From: Solimonas variicoloris DSM 15731
GTDB taxonomy: Bacteria > Pseudomonadota > Gammaproteobacteria > Nevskiales > Nevskiaceae
Length of the DNA: 64,000 nt
NCBI RefSeq assembly: GCF_000382285.1
Contig: NZ_KB907934.1
Location: forward strand, 1-64,000
Direction: 5' to 3'
The notes below the pieces were generated by a model, which made no database searches, had not been told where the DNA came from, and was given only the letters and a program-made list of their open reading frames with translations. Shown here piece by piece: positions 52,228-60,796 of the stretch (position 1 is the first letter of the stretch; each line of letters starts with the position of its first letter). The position numbers and the translations under genes were made by a program.

Positions 52228-54037
52228 GGCCGAGCTCGCCCTTCTGCTGGCGGTCGTACAGGCGCGCCAGCGCGAAGCGCGCCTCGATCAGATAGCGTTC
52301 GATCTGCTTGCGCTGGCCTTCGAGTTCCTGCGTCGCCATGTCCTTCAGCAGCTGCGCCTGCGCGCCGCCGGCGACGCCGAGCTGCTCGCGCAGATTGCCG
52401 ACGCGGGCCTTCAGCGCCAGCGTGCGCTCGTACGGACCGTTGAAGCGGGTGGGCGGCGCCGCGAGCGCGAGCGCTGGCAAGTGCGGCGTCGCCGCCGCGG
52501 TCTTGGCGGCGTAACGGCCCGGCACGGCGAGATGCGTATCGAGCCGCAGCGTCGCCTTGGTGCCGGCATACGGGAGCTCGGCGTCACGCAGGGCGCGGCG
52601 CACGAGCTCGTCCGGATTGCCCGGTGCCTTCTCGGTCGCCAGGTAGCCACGCTCGATGCCGTCCAGGCGCGAGCGCCAGGTCTCGAGATTGCGCGACAAC
52701 ATGCGCAGGTCGCGGTAGTTCTTCAACGCTTCCTGGAAGCGGTGTTCGGCGAGCAGGCTTTGCAGGAAGTAGGTTTCCGGCGCATCCGGCAGGTCGCGCA
52801 GCTTCCAGTCCCAGCCGGCCTCGGAGTCGAGATCGCGGCGCACGATCGTCTCGACCATGCGGCCCTGCTTGATCGAAGCCATCGCGGTGTTCATGCGCTC
52901 GCGGCTGGTCTCGAGCACCTCGACCGCCTTCTCGTAGTACTGCAGCGCCTGCGTATGCGCGCCAAGCTGGTCGAGCGTGTACGGAATCGCCAGCCAGGCT
53001 TCCTGCACGGCGGGGTCCATCGGATCACGCGAGATCAGCTCGACCCAGGCGACCAGCGCGCGGCGCAGCGCTGCCTCGCTGTCCGGATTGCCGCTGCGCA
53101 GGCGGAACGAGCGCATGCCGGCGCGATCGAAGACGTCACGGTCGAGATAGCCGGGACGGATCAGGACGCCGAGCGTCGAGAACGAGGTATAGGTCCGCGA
53201 TTCCGGGGCCTGGTCATCCGGCGTTTCCGATTTCTGGATGCGCGAGCCCTGCGGGGCCAGCTCGGCCCAGCCGAGGCCGAGCAGCGCTCTGTTCGAGAAC
53301 GGGCCGTCGACGCGCACGCGGCTCAGCACCGGCTTGGCGGTGCCGCCCTGCTGCGTCTGCAGGAAGTGCCAGCCGAGCGTGAGGTTGGCGCGATCGCGCA
53401 GCGACAGGTCTTCCTCGTTGCCCGGGCGCATCGTGCCGACGCGGTCGAGCACGGTCTGGCCTTGCGCGGTGCGCCCGTCGTTGAGCAGGGCGACGCCGAG
53501 GTTGTAGCGCGTGAACGGCGACTGCTTGGAGGCGTTGTCCTCCTTGAGCAGCACATCGGCAGCTTCGCCGTAGCGGCCTTCGGCCATCAGCACGCGCGCC
53601 AGCAGATCCTGCCAGTCCGGGATCAGTTCCGGGGCCAGCTTCTCGCGGATGCGGTACAGCGTGGCGCGCGCCTCGGCGTTGTAGCCGCGCTGGAAATCGA
53701 ACTCGCAGAGCCGCAACTGGGCGCGGGCGACGTCCTTGGCGTTGCCGCCGGAGGCGGCGATGCTGCGATAGATCGCCTCGGCGCGATCACGCATGCCGAA
53801 GCCGAGATAGTTGTCGGCCGTGCGCCACTGGAACTCCAGCGGCATCTTCAGCGGATCGGCGCCGCCGGCGAGCTGGCGCAATTCGACCAGCGCCGAGAAA
53901 TGGCGCTTGTCGTTGTCGAGGTAGCGCGACAGCCGGACCTGCGGATCGTCGGCGCTGCCTTCCTTATAAGTCTCCACAGCGGAGGCGGCGAACGGCAGCA
54001 GGGCGGCGAGCGCGGCGAGCGGGAACAGGCGCTTCAT
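52220..54037 (-). CDS. Exported TPR-containing protein of the motor operon
   Basis: 605 residues from MKRLFPLAALAALLPFAASA (signal peptide). Repeats of the TPR type: ALVELRQLAGGADPLKMPLE, YNLGVALLNDGRTAQGQTVL, HTQALQYYEKAVEVLETS. The C-terminal part (QLLKDMATQELEGQRKQIER) is a long coiled coil. ATG overlaps the stop of the first gene (ATGA). Confidence 0.85.
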   Translation of the reverse strand: MKRLFPLAALAALLPFAASAVETYKEGSADDPQVRLSRYLDNDKRHFSALVELRQLAGGADPLKMPLEFQWRTADNYLGFGMRDRAEAIYRSIAASGGNAKDVARAQLRLCEFDFQRGYNAEARATLYRIREKLAPELIPDWQDLLARVLMAEGRYGEAADVLLKEDNASKQSPFTRYNLGVALLNDGRTAQGQTVLDRVGTMRPGNEEDLSLRDRANLTLGWHFLQTQQGGTAKPVLSRVRVDGPFSNRALLGLGWAELAPQGSRIQKSETPDDQAPESRTYTSFSTLGVLIRPGYLDRDVFDRAGMRSFRLRSGNPDSEAALRRALVAWVELISRDPMDPAVQEAWLAIPYTLDQLGAHTQALQYYEKAVEVLETSRERMNTAMASIKQGRMVETIVRRDLDSEAGWDWKLRDLPDAPETYFLQSLLAEHRFQEALKNYRDLRMLSRNLETWRSRLDGIERGYLATEKAPGNPDELVRRALRDAELPYAGTKATLRLDTHLAVPGRYAAKTAAATPHLPALALAAPPTRFNGPYERTLALKARVGNLREQLGVAGGAQAQLLKDMATQELEGQRKQIERYLIEARFALARLYDRQQKGELGRD

Positions 54038-54600
54038 TGCGCGGCCCTCCACTGCTTCATCGTCAGGCGCGGGCGGCCGCCGAAGCGGCTCTCGCGGCTG
54101 ATGACGAACTCGATGTCGGTCGCCTGCGCCGGTTTGTCGATCGTCGTCTCGTAACGGTCGGTGAGCAGCGGGTCGCTCGGCTTGGCATCCGCGTACTTGC
54201 CGGTGAAGCTGATGCGCAGCTTGTGCGGACCGGGATCGGCCGACACGCGCATCAGGCGCTGCAGGCTGTTCTTGCCGAGGATCGCGCGCGCATCGAATTC
54301 ATCGTAGTGATAGACCTCGGCGGGGCGGTCGTCGAGCGCGACGGTGACGTCCTGCAGCAGCAGGCCGCCGGCCTTGACACTCAGATAGACGTTGAGCCGG
54401 TCGTAGGCGGGCAGCAGCGCGTCGACTTCGACGGACGCGGCCTCGCTGTTGAACTCGAGCACCTCGTCCTTGAGGGCCTGCACGGTTTGGTCGAGCTTGA
54501 TCGCCTGCTCGCTGAGGTCCGCCGCGGCGGCCGCAAGGGGCAGGCTGCACACGAGCACGAGGCTCGCGCCTAGGGCCTTCAGGCCTCGAGTTCTCGGCAT
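54034..54600 (-). CDS. Exported protein, first gene of the motor operon
   Basis: 188 residues starting MPRTRGLKALGASLVLVCS with signal peptide. After a short coiled coil (LSEQAIKLDQTVQALKDEVL) the protein has a beta-rich domain: NVYLSVKAGGLLLQDVTVAL and YDEFDARAILGKNSLQRLM. The family is found first in similar motor operons, but I cannot name it. No good promoter is obvious among the 425 bp upstream on this strand. Confidence 0.75.
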   Translation of the reverse strand: MPRTRGLKALGASLVLVCSLPLAAAAADLSEQAIKLDQTVQALKDEVLEFNSEAASVEVDALLPAYDRLNVYLSVKAGGLLLQDVTVALDDRPAEVYHYDEFDARAILGKNSLQRLMRVSADPGPHKLRISFTGKYADAKPSDPLLTDRYETTIDKPAQATDIEFVISRESRFGGRPRLTMKQWRAAQ

Positions 54601-55025
54601 CTGGAGGATTGGATCCGAATGGGTCCGCTGGAGTGTAGCAAAGCCGTACTCGCGATAGGTCGTCCAAACCCGGATCCTGATATGGAAGAATGCGTACAGG
54701 CGCACGTTCGTTTGGCGATGGCCGTTTGAACGGCACGCGCACGCGGACGAAAGGCGCGGCCTCTCGATTGACGTCGCCGCGAAGGGCGGGAACGCGCATC
54801 GAAGGTGTCGAAAAAACGTCCGCGCACTAGGCAGATGCGCGCGATTCGTCGTGTTGACGCTCGAAAACCCGCTTGCTATAAAGCGCCGCAACCCGCAATG
54901 ACCCACGTGAACGCGCTTGCATCGGCGTGCGCAGATATATCGTCGAAACAACGGGCACGCCGCCTCACACTTAAAGCAGCATTACTTCGGCCCACGCCGT
55001 CATCCATATTTAGGGGACGTACTCC
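54601..55025. other. Divergent intergenic region, motor operon / hupB
   Basis: 425 bp without a gene. It holds the hupB promoter (separate entry) and must hold the leftward operon promoter. No repeats of note. Confidence 0.5.
54854..54882 (+). promoter_or_regulatory. Sigma-70 promoter of hupB
   Basis: TTGACG (54854-54859), 17-bp spacer, TATAAA (54877-54882): near-consensus. It implies a leader of about 135 nt before hupB. Confidence 0.7.
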
Positions 55026-55298
55026 ATGAACAAGACTGAACTGATCAACGCGATCGCCGACAAGGCCGATCTGTCGAAGGCTGATGCCGGCCGTGCGGTC
55101 GATGCCCTCTTCGAAGTCGTCGGCAAGGCGCTCAAGAAGAAGGACAAGGTTTCGCTCGTCGGTTTCGGCACCTTCCTCGTTCGCGAGCGCGCTGCGCGTT
55201 CGGGCCGCAACCCGAAGACGGGCGCCACCATCAAGATCAAGGCGAGCAAGACGCCGTCGTTCAAGGCTGGTAAAGCGCTCAAGGACATGGTAAAGTAG
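55026..55298 (+). CDS. hupB: DNA-binding protein HU
   Basis: 90 residues, standard HU length: [40 protein letters not shown] with the DNA-bending arm, and the C-terminal [12 protein letters not shown] nucleoid-compacting homodimer or heterodimer. The two tRNA genes follow closely and could be read through. Confidence 0.97.
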   Translation: MNKTELINAIADKADLSKADAGRAVDALFEVVGKALKKKDKVSLVGFGTFLVRERAARSGRNPKTGATIKIKASKTPSFKAGKALKDMVK

Positions 55299-55343
55299 CG
55301 GTCTTTCCACGGTTGATTGCTGATGTAGAGCAAACGCCGGTCA

Positions 55344-55419
55344 GGGTGCTTAGCTCAGTCGGTAGAGCGTCGCCCTTACAAGGCGAATGTCGGCGGTTCG
55401 AGCCCGTCAGCACCCACCA
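55344..55419 (+). tRNA. tRNA-Val (anticodon TAC)
   Basis: GGGTGCT pairs with AGCACCC; anticodon loop CTTACAA gives TAC; discriminator A; CCA encoded. The T-arm reads GGCGGTTCGAGCCCGTC. Confidence 0.95.
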
Positions 55420-55431
55420 TGGATTTCAAGT

Positions 55432-55508
55432 GGAGCGGTAGTTCAGTTGGTTAGAATACCGGCCTGTCACGCCGGGGGTCGCGGGTTCGAGCCCCGTCCG
55501 CTCCGCCA
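55432..55508 (+). tRNA. tRNA-Asp (anticodon GTC)
   Basis: GGAGCGG pairs with CCGCTCC; anticodon loop CTGTCAC gives GTC; discriminator G; CCA encoded. Lies 12 bp after tRNA-Val. Confidence 0.95.
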
Positions 55509-55520
55509 CGAATCAAGCAG

Positions 55521-55549
55521 AAGGCGCCCTCCGGGCGCCTTTTGTTTTT
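55521..55549 (+). terminator. Rho-independent terminator after tRNA-Asp
   Basis: AAGGCGCCC-TCC-GGGCGCCTT followed by TTGTTTTT. Confidence 0.85.
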
Positions 55550-55624
55550 GCGCGCGCTTTTCTTGCACGGCGCCACCGCGCGATTGAAGCGCGCACCTGC
55601 GCAGACGGCAGGCGCGCGACGTGA

Positions 55625-55993
55625 TCAGGGCGCGATAGGCACCAATTCCTTCAGGGCGCGCCAGCCTCCGTCGATCGACCAGACCTGGCGATAGCCCATC
55701 TTCTGGATGTTGTCGGCGGCGAGCGCCGAGCGATAGCCGCCGCCGCAATAGAGGAACAGCGGCGTGTCCTTGTCCGGCACGCGTGCTTCGATGTCGCGTT
55801 CGATGATGCCCTTGCCGAGCCATTCGGCGCCGCGCACATGCCCGGCCGCGAACTCGCTTTCCTCGCGGACGTCGAGCAGGCGCGCCTGCGGGTGGCGCGC
55901 CATCGTTTGCAGCAGCTCGGCGGCAGGCACTTCGCGAATGCGCGGGCGCACGCTGTCGACGAGCGCGAGAAAGCCCGGAGAATGATCGGCCAT
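55625..55993 (-). CDS. Rhodanese-like domain protein
   Basis: 122 residues from ATG 55993 (MADHSPGFLALV). Single rhodanese domain: LLDVREESEFAAGHVRGAEW and the active-site loop LYCGGGYRSALAA with the catalytic Cys. Likely a sulfurtransferase, donor and acceptor unknown. Single-gene unit. Confidence 0.92.
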   Translation of the reverse strand: MADHSPGFLALVDSVRPRIREVPAAELLQTMARHPQARLLDVREESEFAAGHVRGAEWLGKGIIERDIEARVPDKDTPLFLYCGGGYRSALAADNIQKMGYRQVWSIDGGWRALKELVPIAP

Positions 55994-56171
55994 GGTCGTG
56001 CCTCCTGCGTTGAGCGGTTGACGGCGAAGCCCTAGATTATGACGACGGTCGCGCTCCCGCACCGGAACTGGCACCTTCGCCACCGGGAGCTTGCCGGCTG
56101 CATCATTCAACGTTGCGCACGATCGCTGTCATCCAGCCGATGCTTCGCGCGCGCCGCACTTGGGGGAGAGC

Positions 56172-56960
56172 ATGGGATATCCGGTCGTTCTGGTTCATGG
56201 CATGTGGTGTACCGGCGCGAGCTGGAAGCGCGTCGCCGACATCCTCACCGCGCGCGGCTACGACTGCCACGCGCCGTCGCTGCCGGCGCACGACGATTCG
56301 ACGGATCAGCCGCTGCAGGTCCGTCGCAAGAGTCTGCGCGAGTACCTCGATTTCCTGGAGCGCTCGATCGAAGCGCAGCACTATGAACGTGCGCCGATCA
56401 TCGTCGGCCATTCGATGGGCGGTCTGCTCGCGCAGCAGCTGGCGGCGCGCGTCGATCCGCTGGCACTGGTGCTGCTGACGCCGGCGGCGCCGGCCGGCAT
56501 CAACGCGCTGACGCCCGCCGTCGTCGCGGCGTTCGCGCCGTGGCTGTGCAGCGGCCTGTTCTGGCGCAATGCCCACAAGCCCGGCTTCGCGCATGCGCAG
56601 CGTTATGCGTTCAACGGCGTGCCGGCCGACCGCCATCGCGCCCTTTATGAGAGCCTGGTCCACGAATCCGGCCGCGCTTCGTTCGAGCTAGGCATGTGGC
56701 CACTGGATCTTGCGCGCGCGTCGGCTGTCGAAGCGGTCAAGGTGCGCTGCCCGGTCTACGTCGTAAGCTGTGGAAAAGACCGGCTGACGCCGGCCAGCGT
56801 GGTTCGCAAGGTCGCCCGGCGCTATTCGCAGGTGACGATGCGCCACTACCCGGAGCGCGGGCACTGGGTGATCGACGACGAGGAGACCGACGAAATGATG
56901 CATGCCATTTGCGGCTGGCTGAGGCCTTTCGAACAGCGCAGCGCTCGCGCGGCGCGCTGA
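56172..56960 (+). CDS. Alpha/beta hydrolase (lipase/esterase type), first gene of the TonB2-like operon
   Basis: 262 residues from ATG 56172 with GGGGGAGAG ahead of it. VVLVHGMWCTGASWKRVAD gives the oxyanion loop, VGHSMGGLLAQQL the nucleophile Ser, SCGKDRLTPASV the acid, YPERGHWVID the His. No signal peptide, so cytoplasmic. The DUF3450 gene starts 1 base past its stop, so it belongs to the motor operon; it hints that the system handles an ester or lipid substrate. Confidence 0.88.
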   Translation: MGYPVVLVHGMWCTGASWKRVADILTARGYDCHAPSLPAHDDSTDQPLQVRRKSLREYLDFLERSIEAQHYERAPIIVGHSMGGLLAQQLAARVDPLALVLLTPAAPAGINALTPAVVAAFAPWLCSGLFWRNAHKPGFAHAQRYAFNGVPADRHRALYESLVHESGRASFELGMWPLDLARASAVEAVKVRCPVYVVSCGKDRLTPASVVRKVARRYSQVTMRHYPERGHWVIDDEETDEMMHAICGWLRPFEQRSARAAR

Positions 56961-56961
56961 C

Positions 56962-57744
56962 GTGCGCACATCGGCGATGGATCGCCTGAAGGCGGCCCGG
57001 CAGGCGCTGGCGCTGGTTGCATTGCTGGGCGGGGCGCTGCCGGCGGGCGCGCAGTCCGACAGCCTGGGCAAGGCGCTCGATGCGGCGCAGCAGACGCAGC
57101 GCGCCGCGGTCGCTTCGCAACAGCGCGTCGATCAGCTCGACGACCAGACGCGCGCCCTGCTCGAGCGCTATCGCGCGGCGACCTGGCAGTCCCAGCAGCT
57201 GAACGTCTACGCGCAGCAGCTCAACGAACTGCTCGCACAACAGGTGACCGAGATCCAGAGCCTGCGCACGCAGCTCGCCGATCTCGATCGCGCCGGCGAA
57301 GACCTGATGCCCTTGATGCTGCGCATGACCGACAGCCTTGCGCAGTTCGTGGCGCTGGACCTGCCGTTTCTCGGCGACGAGCGCCGCGAGCGCCTGGCGA
57401 ATCTGAAGCAGGCGCTCGGCGATCCGCAGGTCAATGCCGGCGAGAAATTCCGTCGCATTCTCGAGGCCTATCAGGTCGAGATCGATTATGGCCGCGCACT
57501 CGGCGTCGAGCGTGTCGAGATCGGGCAGGAGACCGTCGACATGCTGCGCGTCGGGCGTGTCGCGTTGTACGCGCTGGCGCCGGACGGCAGTCGCCCGCGC
57601 ATCTGGAACGCCGCCGCAAAGCAATGGGACGCCTTGCCGCGCGGCGAGGCGGCGGCGATCCGTGAAGGCTTGAAGATGGCGCGCGAGCTGACGGCGGCGA
57701 ACCTGCTGCAACTGCCGGTGCCGGCGGCGCGGAGCGCGCCATGA
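56962..57744 (+). CDS. DUF3450 periplasmic protein of the TonB2-type system
   Basis: 260 residues (GTG 56962) or 255 (ATG 56977). Signal peptide ending GALPAGAQ, then a long coiled coil (TRALLERYRAATWQSQQLNV, EIQSLRTQLADLDRAGEDL) and the DUF3450 C-terminal domain (LALDLPFL-type FVALDLPFLGDERRERL, EAYQVEIDYGRALGVERVEI). DUF3450 genes regularly precede the long ExbB protein of TonB2 systems. Stop overlaps the next start by 4 bp. Confidence 0.88.
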   Translation: MRTSAMDRLKAARQALALVALLGGALPAGAQSDSLGKALDAAQQTQRAAVASQQRVDQLDDQTRALLERYRAATWQSQQLNVYAQQLNELLAQQVTEIQSLRTQLADLDRAGEDLMPLMLRMTDSLAQFVALDLPFLGDERRERLANLKQALGDPQVNAGEKFRRILEAYQVEIDYGRALGVERVEIGQETVDMLRVGRVALYALAPDGSRPRIWNAAAKQWDALPRGEAAAIREGLKMARELTAANLLQLPVPAARSAP

Positions 57745-59114
57745 AGCATCTCAAAGTGTTGATGGTCGCGGGCGCGCTGCTGGTCGGCGCCACGCCGGTC
57801 GCGGCGGCGGAGCCGGCGAACGGTCTCGATGCCTTGCTCAAGCAGGTGCAGGATGCCGCCGGCCAGAACGCGCGTCTGAATCAGGAGCGCGAGCAGCGCT
57901 TCCTGCGCGACAAGAACGACCAGGCCGCGCTGGTGCAAAAGGCCGAGGCCGAGCTGGCGGCGGCCAAGGCGCGCGCCGACGCGGTGCGCGCGCGCTTCGC
58001 CGCCAACCAGAAGGAAATCGCCGAGCTGAAGGCGCAGCTGCAGGCGCGTGCCGGCGACTACGTGCAGGTGCAGGGCGCCGTCAAGGAAGCGGCCGGGGCA
58101 TTTCGCGCCGTCGTCGTCGAATCGCCGATCAGCGCGCAGGCGCCGGATCGTCTCGCCACGCTCGATGCTCTTGCCGACCGCGACGGCTATCCGCCGGTCG
58201 CCGAGCTTGAACGTTTCTGGTACGGCCTCCAGCAGGAGCTCGTCGAGGGCGGCCGCGTGGCCCGCTTCACGGCGCCGGTCGTCGATCCGGACGGCCAGCG
58301 CGCCGAGCGCGAAATCGTGCGCATCGGCAGCTTCAGCGCCTTCGCCGACGGTCACTACCTGGTCTTCGACGCGCAGGCGAATGTCCTTGCCGAGCTGACG
58401 CGTCAGCCGGCGCGGCACTGGCGCGCGCTGGCGCGCGACTTCGCCGCAACGGGCGACGGTCTTGCGGCGGCGATGATCGATCCGTCGCACGGCAGTCTGC
58501 TCGCTCAGGAAGCGCTGCGGCCGGGACTCGCCGAGCGTATCCATCAGGGCGGTTCGATCGCCTACGTCATCATCGCGATCGGCGTCGCTGGCGCGGTGCT
58601 CGCGCTCTACCAGCTCGTCTATCTGCTGCGGGTCGGCGCGCAGGTGCGCGCGCAGCTGCGCGACATCGGCCGGCCGCACACTGACAATCCGCTCGGCCGT
58701 GTGCTCGCCGCGTTCCGCGGCGATCCGGCCCAGGGCATCGGCGACGCCGAGGTCCTGGAGCTGCGCCTGTCCGAGGCGATCCTGCGCGAGATTCCCGCCC
58801 TCGAACGCTTTCAGCCGCTGCTGCGCCTGATCATCGCCGCCGGCCCGCTGCTGGGGCTCGTCGGCACGGTCACCGGCATGATCATCACCTTCCAGGTGAT
58901 CCAGGAGCAGGGCGCCGGCGATCCGCGCCTGATGGCCGGCGGCATCTCGCAGGCGATGATCACGACCGTGCTCGGCCTCGGCGTCGCCGTGCCGATGCTG
59001 TTCGTCAACGCGATCCTCTCGGCGCGCTCGCGCGTGCTCGTGCAGATCCTCGACGAGCAGAGCGCCGGCCTGCTCGCGCGGCACATCGAGAGCGGAGCGG
59101 CCGATGCGACTTGA
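57741..59114 (+). CDS. Long MotA/TolQ/ExbB protein (TtpC-like)
   Basis: 457 residues: signal peptide, coiled coil to ~115 (AELAAAKARADAVRARFAAN), a periplasmic domain (~120-260), then the ExbB core with three helices: SIAYVIIAIGVAGAVLALYQ, LLGLVGTVTGMIITFQVI and TVLGLGVAVPMLFVNAIL. This layout is the TtpC protein of Vibrio-type TonB2 systems, which needs it in addition to a short ExbB. Overlaps the next gene by 11 bp. Confidence 0.9.
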   Translation: MKHLKVLMVAGALLVGATPVAAAEPANGLDALLKQVQDAAGQNARLNQEREQRFLRDKNDQAALVQKAEAELAAAKARADAVRARFAANQKEIAELKAQLQARAGDYVQVQGAVKEAAGAFRAVVVESPISAQAPDRLATLDALADRDGYPPVAELERFWYGLQQELVEGGRVARFTAPVVDPDGQRAEREIVRIGSFSAFADGHYLVFDAQANVLAELTRQPARHWRALARDFAATGDGLAAAMIDPSHGSLLAQEALRPGLAERIHQGGSIAYVIIAIGVAGAVLALYQLVYLLRVGAQVRAQLRDIGRPHTDNPLGRVLAAFRGDPAQGIGDAEVLELRLSEAILREIPALERFQPLLRLIIAAGPLLGLVGTVTGMIITFQVIQEQGAGDPRLMAGGISQAMITTVLGLGVAVPMLFVNAILSARSRVLVQILDEQSAGLLARHIESGAADAT

Positions 59115-59631
59115 GTGGCTGCTCGCGCCGTTCGGCTCGGTTTCGGCGCTGATCGAGGCCGGCGGCTGGGTGCTGCCGTGGATCTTCGTCACCGCGCTGC
59201 TGATGTGGACGCTGATCGCCGAGCGCTGGTGGTACTTCCGGCGCATCTATCCGGCGCAACGCGAAGCGTTGCGCGCGCAATGGCTGGTGCGAGCCGAGCG
59301 ACGCTCGTGGAGCGCGCGGCAGATTCGCGCGATGCTGCTGTCGCAGGCACAGCTGGCGATGAGCGCGCCGCTGCCGCTGCTGCGCGTGACGGTGCCGATC
59401 GCGCCGCTGCTCGGCCTGCTCGGCACGGTCACCGGCATGCTCGAAGTCTTCGACGGCATGATGATCAGCGGCTCGGCCGACGCGCGAACCATGGCCTACG
59501 GCGTCTCGCACGCAATGATCGCGACGCTGGCCGGTCTCGTCGTCAGCGTCAGCGGCATGTATTTCCTGAATCGCTTCCAGACCCGCGTGCAGCGCGAGGC
59601 GGAACGCTTCGGTGACGAGCTGGTGCTCTGA
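59104..59631 (+). CDS. Short MotA/TolQ/ExbB proton-channel protein
   Basis: 175 residues, three helices: VLPWIFVTALLMWTLIAERW, APLLGLLGTVTGMLEVF, MIATLAGLVVSVSGMYFL. ExbB2-like subunit. Confidence 0.92.
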   Translation: MRLEWLLAPFGSVSALIEAGGWVLPWIFVTALLMWTLIAERWWYFRRIYPAQREALRAQWLVRAERRSWSARQIRAMLLSQAQLAMSAPLPLLRVTVPIAPLLGLLGTVTGMLEVFDGMMISGSADARTMAYGVSHAMIATLAGLVVSVSGMYFLNRFQTRVQREAERFGDELVL

Positions 59632-59633
59632 GC

Positions 59634-60044
59634 ATGCGCACGCGCCGCCACACGCACCCGCCCGAGGAAACCGGCATCGATCTCGCGCCGATGCTGGACT
59701 TCGTGCTCAACCTGCTGATCTTCTTCATCATCACCAATACCTTCGTGTCGGAAGCCGGCATTCACATCGAGCGCCCGGTCGCCAGCACGGCGGTACGCCA
59801 GGAGCGCAGCAACGTGCTGGTCGCGATCGCGCCGAACGGCGAGGTCTGGAGCGACGGCCAGCGCGTCGACATCCGCGCGCTGCGCGCGCATCTGCAGAAG
59901 CGGCGCCAGGAGAATCCCAACGCGGCGGTGATCGTGCAGGCCGATCGCGACGCGCGCGCCGGCCTCGTCGTCGAAGCCATGGACCAGGCGCGGCTCGCCG
60001 GTTTCAAGAACGTGGCGATCGCCGCCACGCCGGCTGCGAAGTAA
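59634..60044 (+). CDS. ExbD/TolR-family protein
   Basis: 136 residues. IDLAPMLDFVLNLLIFFIIT has the proton-path Asp in the membrane helix; periplasmic domain with GQRVDIRALRAHLQ and VIVQADRDARAGLVVEAMD. Confidence 0.93.
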   Translation: MRTRRHTHPPEETGIDLAPMLDFVLNLLIFFIITNTFVSEAGIHIERPVASTAVRQERSNVLVAIAPNGEVWSDGQRVDIRALRAHLQKRRQENPNAAVIVQADRDARAGLVVEAMDQARLAGFKNVAIAATPAAK

Positions 60045-60056
60045 GGAGCAGCGGCC

Positions 60057-60794
60057 ATGCCGGCCCGCGCCGCGATCGCCGAAGCCCGCTGGTCGCGCCT
60101 GATCGTGCCGCCGCTGCTCGGCCTCGTCGCGGCGCTGCTGCTGTTCTGGGCGATGTACCGGCTGATCCAGCCGCCGGCGCATGAGGGCGCGGCACTGCGC
60201 GCGAGCGGTCCGATCGAGGTCGTGGCGCCGCCGCCGACGCGCGACGAGCCGCCGGAGACCGCACTGGCCCAGGCGCCGGCGCCGCCACCGGATGCGCCGC
60301 CATCGCTCGCGCGTCCGGATCTGCCGTCGCTGCCGGCGGCGGCGATGGCCGCCGCGCCGCTCGACGTCGGGCCGATCTCGGTGCCGGTGACGCTCGGCGC
60401 CGGCGGCCTGTCGATCACCGGCACGACCGGCTTCGCGGGTTTCGCCGGCCGCGGCGGCGGTGGCGGCGGCAATGGCGCGGGCGGCGCCGGCTTCGGCAGC
60501 GGGCAGGGCTTCAAGGGCAAGCCGCTGGTGCCTTTGTCGACGGCGCGACCGCAGATGCCGGACTGGGCCTGCAAGCAGAAGATCCGCGGCTGGGTCGAGG
60601 TGGTGTTCACGGTGATGCCGAACGGCCGCGTCCGCGACGTGCGTCTGGTCGATGCCGATCCCAAGGGCGTGTTCGAGGCGGCGGCGATCGAGAGCATCTC
60701 GAACTGGATCTACGAATCGAGCGACCTCGCGCGCGAGGTCAAGCAGCGCGTCGACATGCTGCCCGAAGAATGCGCCTACAACTGGAAGCAGTGA
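60057..60794 (+). CDS. TonB family energy transducer
   Basis: 245 residues: one N-terminal helix (LLGLVAALLLFWAMYRLI), a Pro/Ala-rich spacer, a Gly-rich patch, and the TonB_C domain GWVEVVFTVMPNGRVRDVRL with SNWIYE near the end. It contacts an outer-membrane or periplasmic partner; which one is unknown, though the next gene product is the natural candidate. Confidence 0.93.
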   Translation: MPARAAIAEARWSRLIVPPLLGLVAALLLFWAMYRLIQPPAHEGAALRASGPIEVVAPPPTRDEPPETALAQAPAPPPDAPPSLARPDLPSLPAAAMAAAPLDVGPISVPVTLGAGGLSITGTTGFAGFAGRGGGGGGNGAGGAGFGSGQGFKGKPLVPLSTARPQMPDWACKQKIRGWVEVVFTVMPNGRVRDVRLVDADPKGVFEAAAIESISNWIYESSDLAREVKQRVDMLPEECAYNWKQ

Positions 60795-60796
60795 GC

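Noticed and set aside
49039-52443. Very long open frame antisense to the large TPR gene
   Set aside because: High GC keeps the opposite strand open; the composition (Arg/Ala/Gly-rich, no domains) and GC3 favour the TPR gene.
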